From RUG334 sp045599645 (GTDB lineage: Bacteria; Muiribacteriota; Ozemobacteria; Ozemobacterales; Ozemobacteraceae), in contig JAZRWI010000070.1 in the NCBI GenBank assembly GCA_045599645.1, forward strand, positions 62,001 through 126,000: a stretch of DNA of 64,000 nucleotides, written 5' to 3'. Shown one piece after another: positions 26,095-33,628 of this stretch. The notes below the pieces were generated by a model, which was given only the letters and a program-made list of their open reading frames with translations, was not told where the DNA came from and ran no database searches. Position numbers and translations under genes: made by a program. Position 1 is the stretch's first letter; every line of letters starts with the position of its first letter.

Positions 26095-26868
26095 ATGATA
26101 CGCAGTCTTAATAAGCTTAAAGCTAGAAAAGGCTTTACAATTGTAGAGCTCATGGTAGTTCTTGTAGCTCTTGGTATTATTCTGATATTTGCAGTTGATG
26201 AATACCTCAGATATCTGGATAATGCTAGAATTACTCGTGCTAATGCTGATATTGAAGAGCTTATTAAGGCTATCCGTCTTTATAATATAAAGGAAGAAAA
26301 GCGTTTTGAAACGACAATATTCTCTCCAATAAATCTTGGCAGTTTTGTAGGTAATTACCTTGAAAAAGAAGCTCCGTTAGATCCATGGGGAAATTATTAC
26401 CGTCATGACCCGGATATGGGTATTGTATATTCCTGCGGTCCTAATAAGAAATCTGAAGTAGATTCCCAGATCACTGAATCTGATGATATCGTTCAGAATT
26501 ATCTACCTAAGGATTTGTTTATTACCAGGGCAGAATATGTTGACGTAAACCTGAATAATCATCTTGATTTCAATGATTATGTAGAACTGACTTTTTCAAA
26601 GCCGGCTACTGTTGAGGAAAACTGCATCGGGTTGGATTTTGATACCACAAATCCCGAAAAGGCTCTTGGGACTGTATCAATCAAGAGCGTTGAGAATAAT
26701 CCGATGAAGGCGAGAATTACCTTCATACCACCAATACAGTCTCAGGTGGTTGTAGGTGAAACCTGCATTCTTCCAAGAAAATTCATAGAATCAATACATG
26801 ATAAGACGCCAGCTCAGCAGAGATTGCAGCGATTCGATAATATGAGAATCGTAAAAAAGAAAAAGTAA
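26095..26868 (+). CDS. GspG-like prepilin with C-terminal extension (prepilin 1)
   Basis: A 257-residue type IV prepilin-family protein. The leader ends at KG just before FTIVELMVV (Glu at +5), followed by the hydrophobic assembly helix. DPWGNYY (about 96) and YSCGPN...DDI form the GspG-type calcium-loop region. Beyond the normal GspG end comes a 12-residue dockerin/EF-hand-like loop, D-V-N-L-N-N-H-L-D-F-N-D, followed by VELTFSK, then a beta-rich extension ending in a basic tail (KKKK). The leader (13 residues) is longer than in the other copies. It is co-transcribed with the secretin, so it may be the minor or initiating pseudopilin. Confidence 0.85.
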   Translation: MIRSLNKLKARKGFTIVELMVVLVALGIILIFAVDEYLRYLDNARITRANADIEELIKAIRLYNIKEEKRFETTIFSPINLGSFVGNYLEKEAPLDPWGNYYRHDPDMGIVYSCGPNKKSEVDSQITESDDIVQNYLPKDLFITRAEYVDVNLNNHLDFNDYVELTFSKPATVEENCIGLDFDTTNPEKALGTVSIKSVENNPMKARITFIPPIQSQVVVGETCILPRKFIESIHDKTPAQQRLQRFDNMRIVKKKK

Positions 26869-26900
26869 CTGGTTAATAAAAAAGTAAAAAATAGAATCAA

Positions 26901-26939
26901 AAAATAAGCAGGCTAAAAAATTAGTCTGCTTATTTTTTT
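26901..26939 (+). terminator. Intrinsic terminator of the secretin-prepilin operon
   Basis: AAAATAAGCAG (26901-26911) pairs with CTGCTTATTTT (26926-26936), followed by a T-run. Confidence 0.75.
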
Positions 26940-27012
26940 GATTTTTGAGGAATAAAGAAAGGAGTATTTATAAAAATAAATTTTTATTTATTTATAGTGG
27001 GAAAAATTCCTA

Positions 27013-27034
27013 TTTATGGTAAAAATACCATAAA
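27013..27034 (+). promoter_or_regulatory. Operator-like inverted repeat upstream of the prepilin operon
   Basis: TTTATGGTA (27013-27021), AAAA, TACCATAAA (27026-27034). It lies about 80 bases upstream of the sigma-54-type promoter, where an activator (enhancer-binding protein) site would be expected. Assignment is inference. Confidence 0.45.
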
Positions 27035-27115
27035 ATTCAGTTTTTGGCTCTAGAGTTAATTTCTAGGCAAAGTTGCATAGCGAGTAGGATAATAGTTGAA
27101 AAAAGCATGCCTTTT

Positions 27116-27130
27116 TGGTATGATTTATGC
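27116..27130 (+). promoter_or_regulatory. Sigma-54 (-24/-12) promoter of the three-prepilin operon
   Basis: TGGTATGATTTATGC has GG (27117-27118), exactly ten bases, then GC (27129-27130), matching TGGCAYR-N4-TTGC with changes at two positions. The predicted start of transcription is near 27142; the gene begins at 27179. Confidence 0.65.
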
Positions 27131-27178
27131 TAATTCTCGTTTAAGAAAGATAAATAAATATTTATTTTGGGATGTAAA

Positions 27179-27949
27179 ATGAAAAGGAAAAATGGTTTTA
27201 CTTTAATAGAATTATTGGTTGTTATAACCATTTTGGCCATACTGGCTGGTGCGGCACTGCCATTTGTGCAGAACTATGTCAATGAAAGCCGCATTTCAAA
27301 GGCTAAGTCAGACTTAGATGAAATCGCTCGCGCCCTTATGGTTTATGAAACCCGTGAAGGCCCATATAACAGCACAAAAATAGACCAGGTTGTTGGTCGA
27401 TACTTGAATAATTCACCTGTTGACCCATGGGGTGTAGCATACATTGTGTCTACTCATACCGGCATTGTTTATTCCTGCGGTCCAGACAGAATTGCTGATA
27501 ACTATGATGATATTTCCGCAAACTATCAGGCTCCGTTGGCTTTGGTTAGCGTAAAATGGGTTGATGCCAACAGCACTGGCGCTGTAGATACACAGAACAG
27601 ACCTGATTACCTGATGCTTCAGTTCTCAAGAGCTGTTTCTGCAACCAATAGTGCTGCAGTTCAGACTCCAGATGCAGCTTACAAGTATTTTAAGTTATCA
27701 TCCACTGATTCTGTAAATTTAACTTCTGCTTTTGATTGGTCGAACTTTAAACTTGACAAATCAGGCACCTTAATTACATTACCTTTAGCTACGGGTGTCG
27801 TTGATGCATTCACTGCAGGCAGCGATACTCTTACTATAGTATCTGTAAGTAATGATTCCGGCTTGCATGACATGGCAAGCTCAACCTTTAACCCGACTGG
27901 AAATGCCTGCATGGCCAGTCAACCAGTGGTAATAATGCCCTTTAAATAA
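27179..27949 (+). CDS. GspG-like prepilin with C-terminal extension (prepilin 2)
   Basis: A 256-residue prepilin. The short leader MKRKNG precedes FTLIELLVVITILAILAGAAL, with Glu at +5. DPWG is at 82-85 and SCGPDR...YDDI at about 99-112, the GspG calcium-loop region. A dockerin-like loop D129-A-N-S-T-G-A-V-D-T-Q-N140 leads into the LQFSR strand. The extension of about 110 residues ends CMASQPVVIMPFK. The ATG at 27179 gives the canonical leader; the TTG at 27167 is rejected because it lies in a palindromic AT stretch and lengthens the leader. First gene of a three-prepilin operon with 13-base gaps. Confidence 0.88.
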   Translation: MKRKNGFTLIELLVVITILAILAGAALPFVQNYVNESRISKAKSDLDEIARALMVYETREGPYNSTKIDQVVGRYLNNSPVDPWGVAYIVSTHTGIVYSCGPDRIADNYDDISANYQAPLALVSVKWVDANSTGAVDTQNRPDYLMLQFSRAVSATNSAAVQTPDAAYKYFKLSSTDSVNLTSAFDWSNFKLDKSGTLITLPLATGVVDAFTAGSDTLTIVSVSNDSGLHDMASSTFNPTGNACMASQPVVIMPFK

Positions 27950-27962
27950 AGGAGATAAGAAT

Positions 27963-28778
27963 ATGAGAAAAGGTTTTACACTCATTGAATTGCTGGTAGT
28001 TATTACTATCCTTGCAATTCTTGCCGGGGCCGCACTGCCCTTCGTCCAGAACTATGTTGCTGAATCACGCATAGCAAAAGCAAAGAGCGATTTGGATGAA
28101 ATTTCCAGAGCTCTAGTTATTTATGAATCACGCGAAGGTGATTACAATAAAACAACTGTTGAAGACCTGACAGGTCGTTATCTGGACCGTTCTCCTATTG
28201 ACCCATGGGGCGTTCCATATATTGTTGCTACTGAATCTGGAATTGTTTATTCAAAGGGTCCTGATAGAAAAGGTGCTGAAGAAGGCGAAGAATTTGTCTA
28301 TGACAATATCGAAGTTTCCTATGTTCCACCACTGGCACTTGTAAGTGTTAAATGGGTTGACAAGAACAAATCTGGCGCTGTTGATACCCAGAACGTAGCA
28401 GACGAACTTCACCTTACTTTCAGTAGAAGACTTGGACCGTCAGCAAAGGCTGCTGGTGCTAGTCTGACACAGGATTTAGCTAACCTCTTAGCTTCTATAA
28501 AAATAGCAAATGATCCAACTGATCCAACAAATTATGATTATAAAACATTTGATCTTATTGCAACCTCCACTGCTGACAGTTGCAAAATCGTTGGTAATGA
28601 TAAAATTATAGTAATACCGATAAGTGACCAATATGATTCCGGTTTGGGTAAAGGGCACTTTGTAGCAGGTAGAGACAAAATCATGATAGCTGATGGTCAT
28701 GGCACTATCGTGGATTGTGCTTCACCCACTCCAAACTTCTGTATTGCTTCTCAGGCTGTCGTAATCCTTGCTCAGTAA
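27963..28778 (+). CDS. GspG-like prepilin with C-terminal extension (prepilin 3)
   Basis: A 271-residue prepilin with the minimal leader MRKG before FTLIELLVVITILAILAGAAL. It shares DPWGVPYIV and the loop D-K-N-K-S-G-A-V-D-T-Q-N followed by LHLTFSR with prepilin 4, its closest relative. The C terminus CIASQAVVILAQ matches the family end. The middle of the extension (about 160-240) is the variable part. AAAGGAGA provides a good ribosome-binding site. Second gene of the 27179-29625 operon. Confidence 0.88.
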   Translation: MRKGFTLIELLVVITILAILAGAALPFVQNYVAESRIAKAKSDLDEISRALVIYESREGDYNKTTVEDLTGRYLDRSPIDPWGVPYIVATESGIVYSKGPDRKGAEEGEEFVYDNIEVSYVPPLALVSVKWVDKNKSGAVDTQNVADELHLTFSRRLGPSAKAAGASLTQDLANLLASIKIANDPTDPTNYDYKTFDLIATSTADSCKIVGNDKIIVIPISDQYDSGLGKGHFVAGRDKIMIADGHGTIVDCASPTPNFCIASQAVVILAQ

Positions 28779-28791
28779 AGGAGATGTTGAA

Positions 28792-29625
28792 ATGAGAAAA
28801 GGTTTCACTCTTATTGAATTACTTGTAGTTATTACCATCCTGGCTATCTTAGCCGGTGCAGCTCTTCCGTTCGTTCAGAACTATGTTGACGAATCACGTC
28901 AGGCTAAGGCTAAGTCAGACCTTGATGAAATTGCCAGGGCACTTGTTGTTTATGAAAGCCGTGAAGGTGAATACAACAAATCAACTGTTGAAGATTTGAC
29001 CGGCCGTTACTTAGACCGTTCACCAATCGACCCATGGGGTGTTCCATACATCGTAGCTACTGAATCTGGTCTTGTTTATTCTCTTGGTCCGGATAGAAAG
29101 GATTATGATCCTGATGATCCTACTACTGAAGAATTTTCATACGATAATATTGAAGTTTCTTATCTCCCACCATTGGCTCTTGTAAGTGTTAAATGGGTAG
29201 ATAAGAATAAATCCGGTGCTGTTGATACTCAGAACGTTGCAGATGAAATCCATCTGACTTTCAGCAGAAAGCTTGCTTCTTCTTCAAAAGACACTTCTAA
29301 GACTCTGGCTGAAGATGTTACAAATCTTTTTGAATCACTAGTTGTTTATAATGATCCAAATGACCCTGAAGCATATAAGACTTTTACTACCGCAGGAATT
29401 GCTTCAGATACAAACTTGAGAATAGTTGGTAATGATAAGATTATTGTTATTCCATTAAGCAATACTTATGATGGTGATGGTAGTGGCACCGCAATAGGTA
29501 AGAATCAGTTCGTAGCTGGTAGAGACAAAATTGCTGTTGCTCTTGACCATGGCACTATTGTTGACCGTGCTACACCACAGAATTTCTGTATTGCTGAACA
29601 GGCAGTAAAGATTCTTCCACAGTGA
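28792..29625 (+). CDS. GspG-like prepilin with C-terminal extension (prepilin 4)
   Basis: A 277-residue prepilin, very similar to prepilin 3 from the leader through the calcium loop (DRSPIDPWGVPYIVATESG) and diverging in the extension. It carries the same D-K-N-K-S-G-A-V-D-T-Q-N loop. It ends CIAEQAVKILPQ. An upstream in-frame start at 28768 overlaps the previous gene, but AAAGGAGA before the ATG at 28792 and the MRKG leader decide for 28792. Last gene of its operon, followed by a terminator. Confidence 0.88.
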   Translation: MRKGFTLIELLVVITILAILAGAALPFVQNYVDESRQAKAKSDLDEIARALVVYESREGEYNKSTVEDLTGRYLDRSPIDPWGVPYIVATESGLVYSLGPDRKDYDPDDPTTEEFSYDNIEVSYLPPLALVSVKWVDKNKSGAVDTQNVADEIHLTFSRKLASSSKDTSKTLAEDVTNLFESLVVYNDPNDPEAYKTFTTAGIASDTNLRIVGNDKIIVIPLSNTYDGDGSGTAIGKNQFVAGRDKIAVALDHGTIVDRATPQNFCIAEQAVKILPQ

Positions 29626-29658
29626 TGTTCACTGTTGGTTGATATAACGTAATGATTT

Positions 29659-29691
29659 ATCCCGCGGTTCTTTGAGCTGCGGGATTTTTTA
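29659..29691 (+). terminator. Intrinsic terminator of the three-prepilin operon
   Basis: ATCCCGC (29659-29665) pairs with GCGGGAT (29679-29685), followed by six T. Confidence 0.8.
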
Positions 29692-29724
29692 TTGCATGTA
29701 AAATGTTTTGAGATGAATTAAAAG

Positions 29725-29739
29725 TGGTACATAATTTGC
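29725..29739 (+). promoter_or_regulatory. Sigma-54 (-24/-12) promoter of prepilin 5
   Basis: TGGTACATAATTTGC: GG 29726-29727, ten bases, GC 29738-29739, with a full TTGC in the -12 box. It is the best of the three in the window. A 9-bp inverted repeat (AAAGATAAA/TTTATCTTT, 29760-29783) lies just downstream in the leader. Confidence 0.75.
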
Positions 29740-29838
29740 ATTGAAATTTAATGGTTGCAAAAGATAAATAATTGTTTATCTTTACAATGTAACTAATGGG
29801 ATGTTATCCGTTACTTATAATTTCATGGAGGAAATGAA

Positions 29839-30672
29839 ATGAGAAAAGGTTTTACTCTTATTGAATTGCTGATTGTTATCACAATCATGGCAATTCTTGC
29901 TGGCGCTGCTGTTCCTTATGTTCAGGACTATGTAGAAGACGCCCGCATTGCAAAGGCTCGTGAAGACTTAGGCGAACTCAGAAATGCAATTATGCGTTAT
30001 GAAGTTGAACGCGGCAAACTCTTTGACCCAGCTAACGATGGCGTTGGTGCTGACGCAGCTGCAAAGCTTACTAACTGGCAGCAGATGCTTGTTGGTCCAT
30101 TCCTGACTCAGGCTCTCACAGACCCATGGGGCAGACCTTATTATTTCTCTCATGCAGCTTCAATGGTTTTCTCAGCTGCTGAAGACGGTGACAAAGATAC
30201 TAACATTATATCTGTAGACTGCAGACCAGCTATGGCTCCAACAAGAGCCTGGTGGTATGACGTAGACAGAAACGGTGCTGTTACTACTGGTGACTATGTT
30301 GATATTAAGTTCACAAGACCAATTGGTACTGCTGCATTGACTAATCTTGAATTGTCTCAGACAGGTGCTACTTGGGAAGATATGTCTGCTGATGACGGTG
30401 CTTTCGAAACCTCTGGCAAATGTGATCCAGTTCATCCAAAGGGACAGAACTGGGTAAGAATTACTGTTGGCGCTGATCCAAAGGATGCTTTTATGGCTGG
30501 TTCTTTAATCAGAGCTAAAGAAAATACTATTTTTGATGCTTGTGAAAACAGTGCTGCAGGTACTACTGGTCTTTACACAACAAAGATTGCTGCAGAAAGT
30601 CTGTTTGCTACAACTCCAACCTGTGCTTCTACTGCAACTCAGGTTCCAGTATCAATCAAGGCTGCTCAGTAA
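29839..30672 (+). CDS. GspG-like prepilin, second subfamily (prepilin 5)
   Basis: A 277-residue prepilin with MRKG leader and FTLIELLIVITIMAILAGAAV helix. Relative to prepilins 2-4 it has an insertion (about 60-90, FDPAND...LTNWQQMLVGPF) before DPWG (95-98). The acidic stretch SAAEDGDKDTN at about 112 is in calcium-loop position. A perfect dockerin-type loop D141-V-D-R-N-G-A-V-T-T-G-D152 is followed by VDIKFTR. Cysteines occur at DCRP, KCDPVHPKGQNW and TCAST. It ends in VSIKAAQ. GGAGG lies upstream of the ATG. It may be a major pilin of this subfamily (inference from the strong promoter and copy number). Confidence 0.88.
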   Translation: MRKGFTLIELLIVITIMAILAGAAVPYVQDYVEDARIAKAREDLGELRNAIMRYEVERGKLFDPANDGVGADAAAKLTNWQQMLVGPFLTQALTDPWGRPYYFSHAASMVFSAAEDGDKDTNIISVDCRPAMAPTRAWWYDVDRNGAVTTGDYVDIKFTRPIGTAALTNLELSQTGATWEDMSADDGAFETSGKCDPVHPKGQNWVRITVGADPKDAFMAGSLIRAKENTIFDACENSAAGTTGLYTTKIAAESLFATTPTCASTATQVPVSIKAAQ

Positions 30673-30761
30673 TCTAAACGTTACACTTTAATTAAGGGTA
30701 TGATTTGCCGGGGCGTTTAAGCCTCGGCAGTTACAAAGAAATTTTGAAAGGGAATGTTATA

Positions 30762-31625
30762 ATGAGAAAAGGTTTCACTCTTATCGAACTGTTGATTGTT
30801 ATCACAATCATGGCAATTCTTGCCGGCGCTGCTGTTCCATACGTACAGGACTACGTAGAAGACTCTCGTATTGCCAAGTGCCGTGAAGACTTAGGCGAAC
30901 TTCGCAATGCAATTATGAGATACGAAGTTGAACGCAACAAGCTTTTTGACCCGGCCAATGACGGTGTTGGTGCTGACGCAGATGCAAAGCTTACTAACTG
31001 GCAGCAGATGCTTGTTGGTCCATTCCTGACTCAGGCTCTCACTGACCCATGGGGCAGACCATATTATTTCTCTAATGCAGCTTCAATGGTATTCTCAGCT
31101 GCTGAAGACGGTGATAGAAACACTAACATTATCTCTGTAGACGTTCGCCCAGCTATGGCTCCAACAAGAGCCTGGTGGTATGACATCGACAGAAACGGTT
31201 CTGTAACCGCTGGTGACTATGTTGACGTTAAGTTCACTAGACCAATAGGTACATTTGCTGATTTGGGTTCTCTTGAAATTTCTCAGACTGGTGCTGCTTG
31301 GGGTGATATGACTGATGGCGAAACTAACGATGGTTTCATAAGTTCTACTGAAACAGGTTCTAAGTGTGATCCTGTTCATCCAAAGGGACAGAACTGGATG
31401 AGAATTATTGTTGGTTCTAACGCAACTGATACCTTCATGGCTGGTTCTTTAATCAGAGCTAAGGCTGGTATGATTCTTGATGCAACCAAGAACTGCACTC
31501 AGACTGGTGCTGTTGGTATTTATACTACTAAGATTGCCTCAGAAAAGTTGTTTGATGATGACAAGGAACCAACTTGTGCTTCTACTGCAACTCAGGTTCC
31601 AGTTACTATCAAGGCTGCTCAGTAA
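30762..31625 (+). CDS. GspG-like prepilin, second subfamily (prepilin 6)
   Basis: A 287-residue close paralogue of prepilin 5. The two are nearly identical through residue 145 and at the C terminus (TCASTATQVPVTIKAAQ), with differences clustered in the middle of the extension. The dockerin-like loop is D-I-D-R-N-G-S-V-T-A-G-D. Leader is MRKG. The upstream in-frame start at 30705 is rejected, because AAAGGGA before 30762 and the canonical leader fix the start. No convincing promoter precedes it; it is probably transcribed with prepilin 5 across the 89-base gap. Confidence 0.88.
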   Translation: MRKGFTLIELLIVITIMAILAGAAVPYVQDYVEDSRIAKCREDLGELRNAIMRYEVERNKLFDPANDGVGADADAKLTNWQQMLVGPFLTQALTDPWGRPYYFSNAASMVFSAAEDGDRNTNIISVDVRPAMAPTRAWWYDIDRNGSVTAGDYVDVKFTRPIGTFADLGSLEISQTGAAWGDMTDGETNDGFISSTETGSKCDPVHPKGQNWMRIIVGSNATDTFMAGSLIRAKAGMILDATKNCTQTGAVGIYTTKIASEKLFDDDKEPTCASTATQVPVTIKAAQ

Positions 31626-31640
31626 TAAGCTAGTCTAAAT

Positions 31641-31673
31641 AAAAAAGCGAATCCTGACGGGTTCGCTTTTTTT
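31641..31673 (+). terminator. Intrinsic terminator after prepilin 6
   Basis: AAAAAAGCGAATCC with GGGTTCGCTTTTTTT, loop TGAC. It is almost identical to the terminator after prepilin 7, a trace of segmental duplication. Confidence 0.85.
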
Positions 31674-31740
31674 ATGCCATTGATTGCCCCCAATTCCCAA
31701 TCCCCAATCCCCTCAATTCCAACCCCCGGCTATTTTATTA

Positions 31741-31755
31741 TGGTACATAATATGC
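31741..31755 (+). promoter_or_regulatory. Sigma-54 (-24/-12) promoter of prepilin 7
   Basis: TGGTACATAATATGC: GG 31742-31743, ten bases, GC 31754-31755. It is identical to the prepilin 5 element except one base. TGCAAG-N6-CTTGCA (31753-31770) overlaps the -12 box. AATCCCC-type heptamers lie just upstream (31690-31712). Confidence 0.72.
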
Positions 31756-31836
31756 AAGTATTTTCTTGCATTATGCTAGAAACTTGTTAGATTTAAGTAA
31801 GACGTCATTTGTTAGACGCTAGAAAGGGATGTTATT

Positions 31837-32697
31837 ATGAGAAAAGGCTTTACTCTTATTGAACTGCTGATTGTTATTACAATCATGGCTATTCTTGCCG
31901 GTGCTGCAGTTCCTTATGTTCAGGACTACGTAGAAGACTCACGCATTGCCAAGTGCCGTGAAGACCTGGGTGAACTCCGCAATGCCATTATGCGTTATGA
32001 AGTAGAACGTGACAGACTTTTTGATCCTGTTACAGATGCTCCAGGCGCTACCGAAAAGGAAAGACTTGCTAACTGGCAGCAGATGCTTGTTGGTCCGTTC
32101 ATGACCCAGGCTCTCACTGACCCATGGGGCAGGCCATATTATTTTTCTAATGCTGCTTCTATGGTATTTTCTGCTGCTGAAGACGGTGATAAGAACACTA
32201 ATATTATTTCTGTAGACTGCAGACCAGCTATGGCTCCAACAAGAGCCTGGTGGTATGACGTAGACAGAAACGGTGCTGTAACTGAAAAAGACTATGTTGA
32301 TATTAAGTTCACCAGACCAATAGGTACTCTTGCAGATCTTGATTCTCTGGAAATTTCACAGACAGGTGCTACATGGACTCCAATGGTTCCGACTGACGAT
32401 GGTATCATTTGTACTAGTGACAAATGTGATCCGGTTCATCCTAAGGGCCAGAACTGGGTTAGAATCACAGTTGGTGCTGCTCCATCTGATGTGTTTATGG
32501 CTGGTTCCTTAATCAGAGCTAAAGCAAATTCTATTATTGACGCTACTCCGAACTGTGATGGTACAGCTGGTGATCCTGGTACTGTTGGGATTTATAATAC
32601 TAAGATTTTGAAGGAAGGTTTGTTTGAAACAACTCATATTCCTCCAACAGCTTCAACTGCTGCTCAGGTTCCAGTATCAATCAAGGCTGCTCAGTAA
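31837..32697 (+). CDS. GspG-like prepilin, second subfamily (prepilin 7)
   Basis: A 286-residue paralogue of prepilins 5 and 6 with MRKG leader, the same assembly helix, DPWGRPYYFSNAASMVFSAAEDGD, the loop D-V-D-R-N-G-A-V-T-E-K-D and the KCDPVHPKGQNWVRITVG block. It ends in QVPVSIKAAQ. It lacks the Cys before AST in the C-terminal segment that prepilins 5 and 6 have (PTAST instead of CAST), so any disulfide there would differ. It has its own sigma-54-type promoter and terminator, so it forms a single-gene unit. Confidence 0.88.
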   Translation: MRKGFTLIELLIVITIMAILAGAAVPYVQDYVEDSRIAKCREDLGELRNAIMRYEVERDRLFDPVTDAPGATEKERLANWQQMLVGPFMTQALTDPWGRPYYFSNAASMVFSAAEDGDKNTNIISVDCRPAMAPTRAWWYDVDRNGAVTEKDYVDIKFTRPIGTLADLDSLEISQTGATWTPMVPTDDGIICTSDKCDPVHPKGQNWVRITVGAAPSDVFMAGSLIRAKANSIIDATPNCDGTAGDPGTVGIYNTKILKEGLFETTHIPPTASTAAQVPVSIKAAQ

Positions 32698-32714
32698 TAA
32701 TCTAATCTAAACAA

Positions 32715-32747
32715 TAAAAAAGCGAATCCTAACGGGTTCGCTTTTTT
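32715..32747 (+). terminator. Intrinsic terminator after prepilin 7
   Basis: AAAAAAGCGAATCC with GGGTTCGCTTTTTT, loop TAAC. Duplicate of the terminator at 31641. Confidence 0.85.
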
Positions 32748-32841
32748 GCTGTTTAGGCTTTATGCTGGTATTACCTGATTGCTATTGCAGAAAAAAGCAT
32801 TTGTCTTTATAATTCAGATAGAATAGATATGGAGATTGATT

Positions 32842-33048
32842 ATGGAAGCTGTTAGAAGATATGTGAACTCTGATTCATTGATGTCTGTTTTGTCTTTGCC
32901 AGAGAAATACAGGAATCGTCAGTTAGAAGTTATTGTAATTCCTGTTGAAGAGGTTAAACCATCAAAAAAAGAAATAGTTGATAATGCCATAAAAGAATTA
33001 ATCGGTTCTGTTCCGCATACTGTTCACCCCTCAGTTTCCAATTCCTAG
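32842..33048 (+). pseudogene. Short antitoxin-like protein, probably truncated
   Basis: A 68-residue product, MEAVRRYVNSDSLMSVLSLPEKYRNRQLEVIVIPVEE..., resembles the N-terminal DNA-binding/dimerisation part of small antitoxin-like proteins that start with a swapped-hairpin-like fold and a LP-x-x-hydrophobic-EVIVLP core. From memory, relatives continue after AIKxLIGxIP with a conserved RxERLxKYE-type tail. Here the frame runs into unrelated residues and stops exactly where a dispersed repeat (33050-33125) begins, and no toxin gene follows. GGAG sits 6 bases before the ATG. It could instead be an intact orphan small protein. Confidence 0.45.
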
Positions 33049-33059
33049 CCGAGAGAGGA

Positions 33060-33245
33060 CACCCTCATTCGTCACGCTACGCGTGCCACCTTCCCCCTAA
33101 AGGAGGAAGGCCTCGCAGGGCGGTCCGAGAAATCGGGGAATACTTTGCTTGAAGGTAAATAGTAAGCAAGTCTCTACCCTATAGGCGACAACCTCATTCA
33201 TATTTGTGAAGCAAATCATTCATCGGCCGTCTAACCCTTTTTCGT
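33060..33245. repeat. Dispersed repeats after the antitoxin-like ORF
   Basis: ATTCGTCACGCTACGCGTGCC...AAGGAGGAAGGCCTCGCAGGG (33067-33122) recurs at 55322-55380 and inverted at about 40308-40368. The piece at 33190-33225 is an inverted relative of the repeat at 7092. Confidence 0.55.
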
Positions 33246-33393
33246 AGAGGCTGTCTGAAAACTCGATTTTATGCATTCGAAACAAGTTTCTTCTAAAATC
33301 AAAACCCTCCCTGCCCTCCCTTGAAAAGGGAGGTTTTTGCGAGTCTACTGTACATCGGGATTTTTACAAATTTCTAGTTTTGGGACATCCTCT
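33246..33393 (+). repeat. MITE-like element, copy 6
   Basis: Same element with ends AGAGGCTGTC and GACATCCTCT. It is flanked by TTCGT on both sides, a clear 5-bp direct duplication. Confidence 0.8.
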
Positions 33394-33401
33394 TTCGTAT
33401 A

Positions 33402-33535
33402 GTGGGATTTCTTGCAAACTCTTGCATAGCAGTGAGTTGGTTAGGCAAAGCAGTAATCCCCTAAAACCGAGGCAAAAAAATGGCTGTTCATCCGCCCTAA
33501 TCCTGTTATCCGTTGCTACTCACAGACTGCATTTA
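33402..33535 (+). repeat. Dispersed repeat family R2, copy 1
   Basis: About 130 bases (GGGATTTCTTGCAAACTC...CCGTTGCTACTCACAG) recur at about 35156-35285 and 35414-35545 with few differences. Order of blocks: GCAAAC, TTAGGCAAAGC, CCCCTAA, AAAAATGGCTG. It is possibly a structured RNA, but no gene follows closely here. Confidence 0.65.
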
Positions 33536-33575
33536 CAGCCGCAGGCTTATTCATATTTGGTGGAGCCAAATTTTC

Positions 33576-33615
33576 ATCACTTTCAAAACTTAAATTTTTT
33601 TACAGTTTTGAAAGT
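33576..33615. repeat. 40-bp hairpin direct repeat, copy A (3' flank of ATPase gene)
   Basis: Begins ATCACTTTCAAAAC and ends GTTTTGAAAGT. The CACTTTCAAAAC / GTTTTGAAAGTG arms (33578-33589 and 33605-33616) form a 12-bp stem. An identical 40-bp copy lies at 34831-34870, so the ATPase gene is exactly bracketed. Confidence 0.85.
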
Positions 33616-33628
33616 GAAATAATATTGT

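Noticed and set aside
30690..30712. Possible sigma-54 promoter before prepilin 6 (AGGGTATGATTTGCC)
   Set aside because: The spacing is GG-N8/N9-GC, not N10, so it should not be functional.
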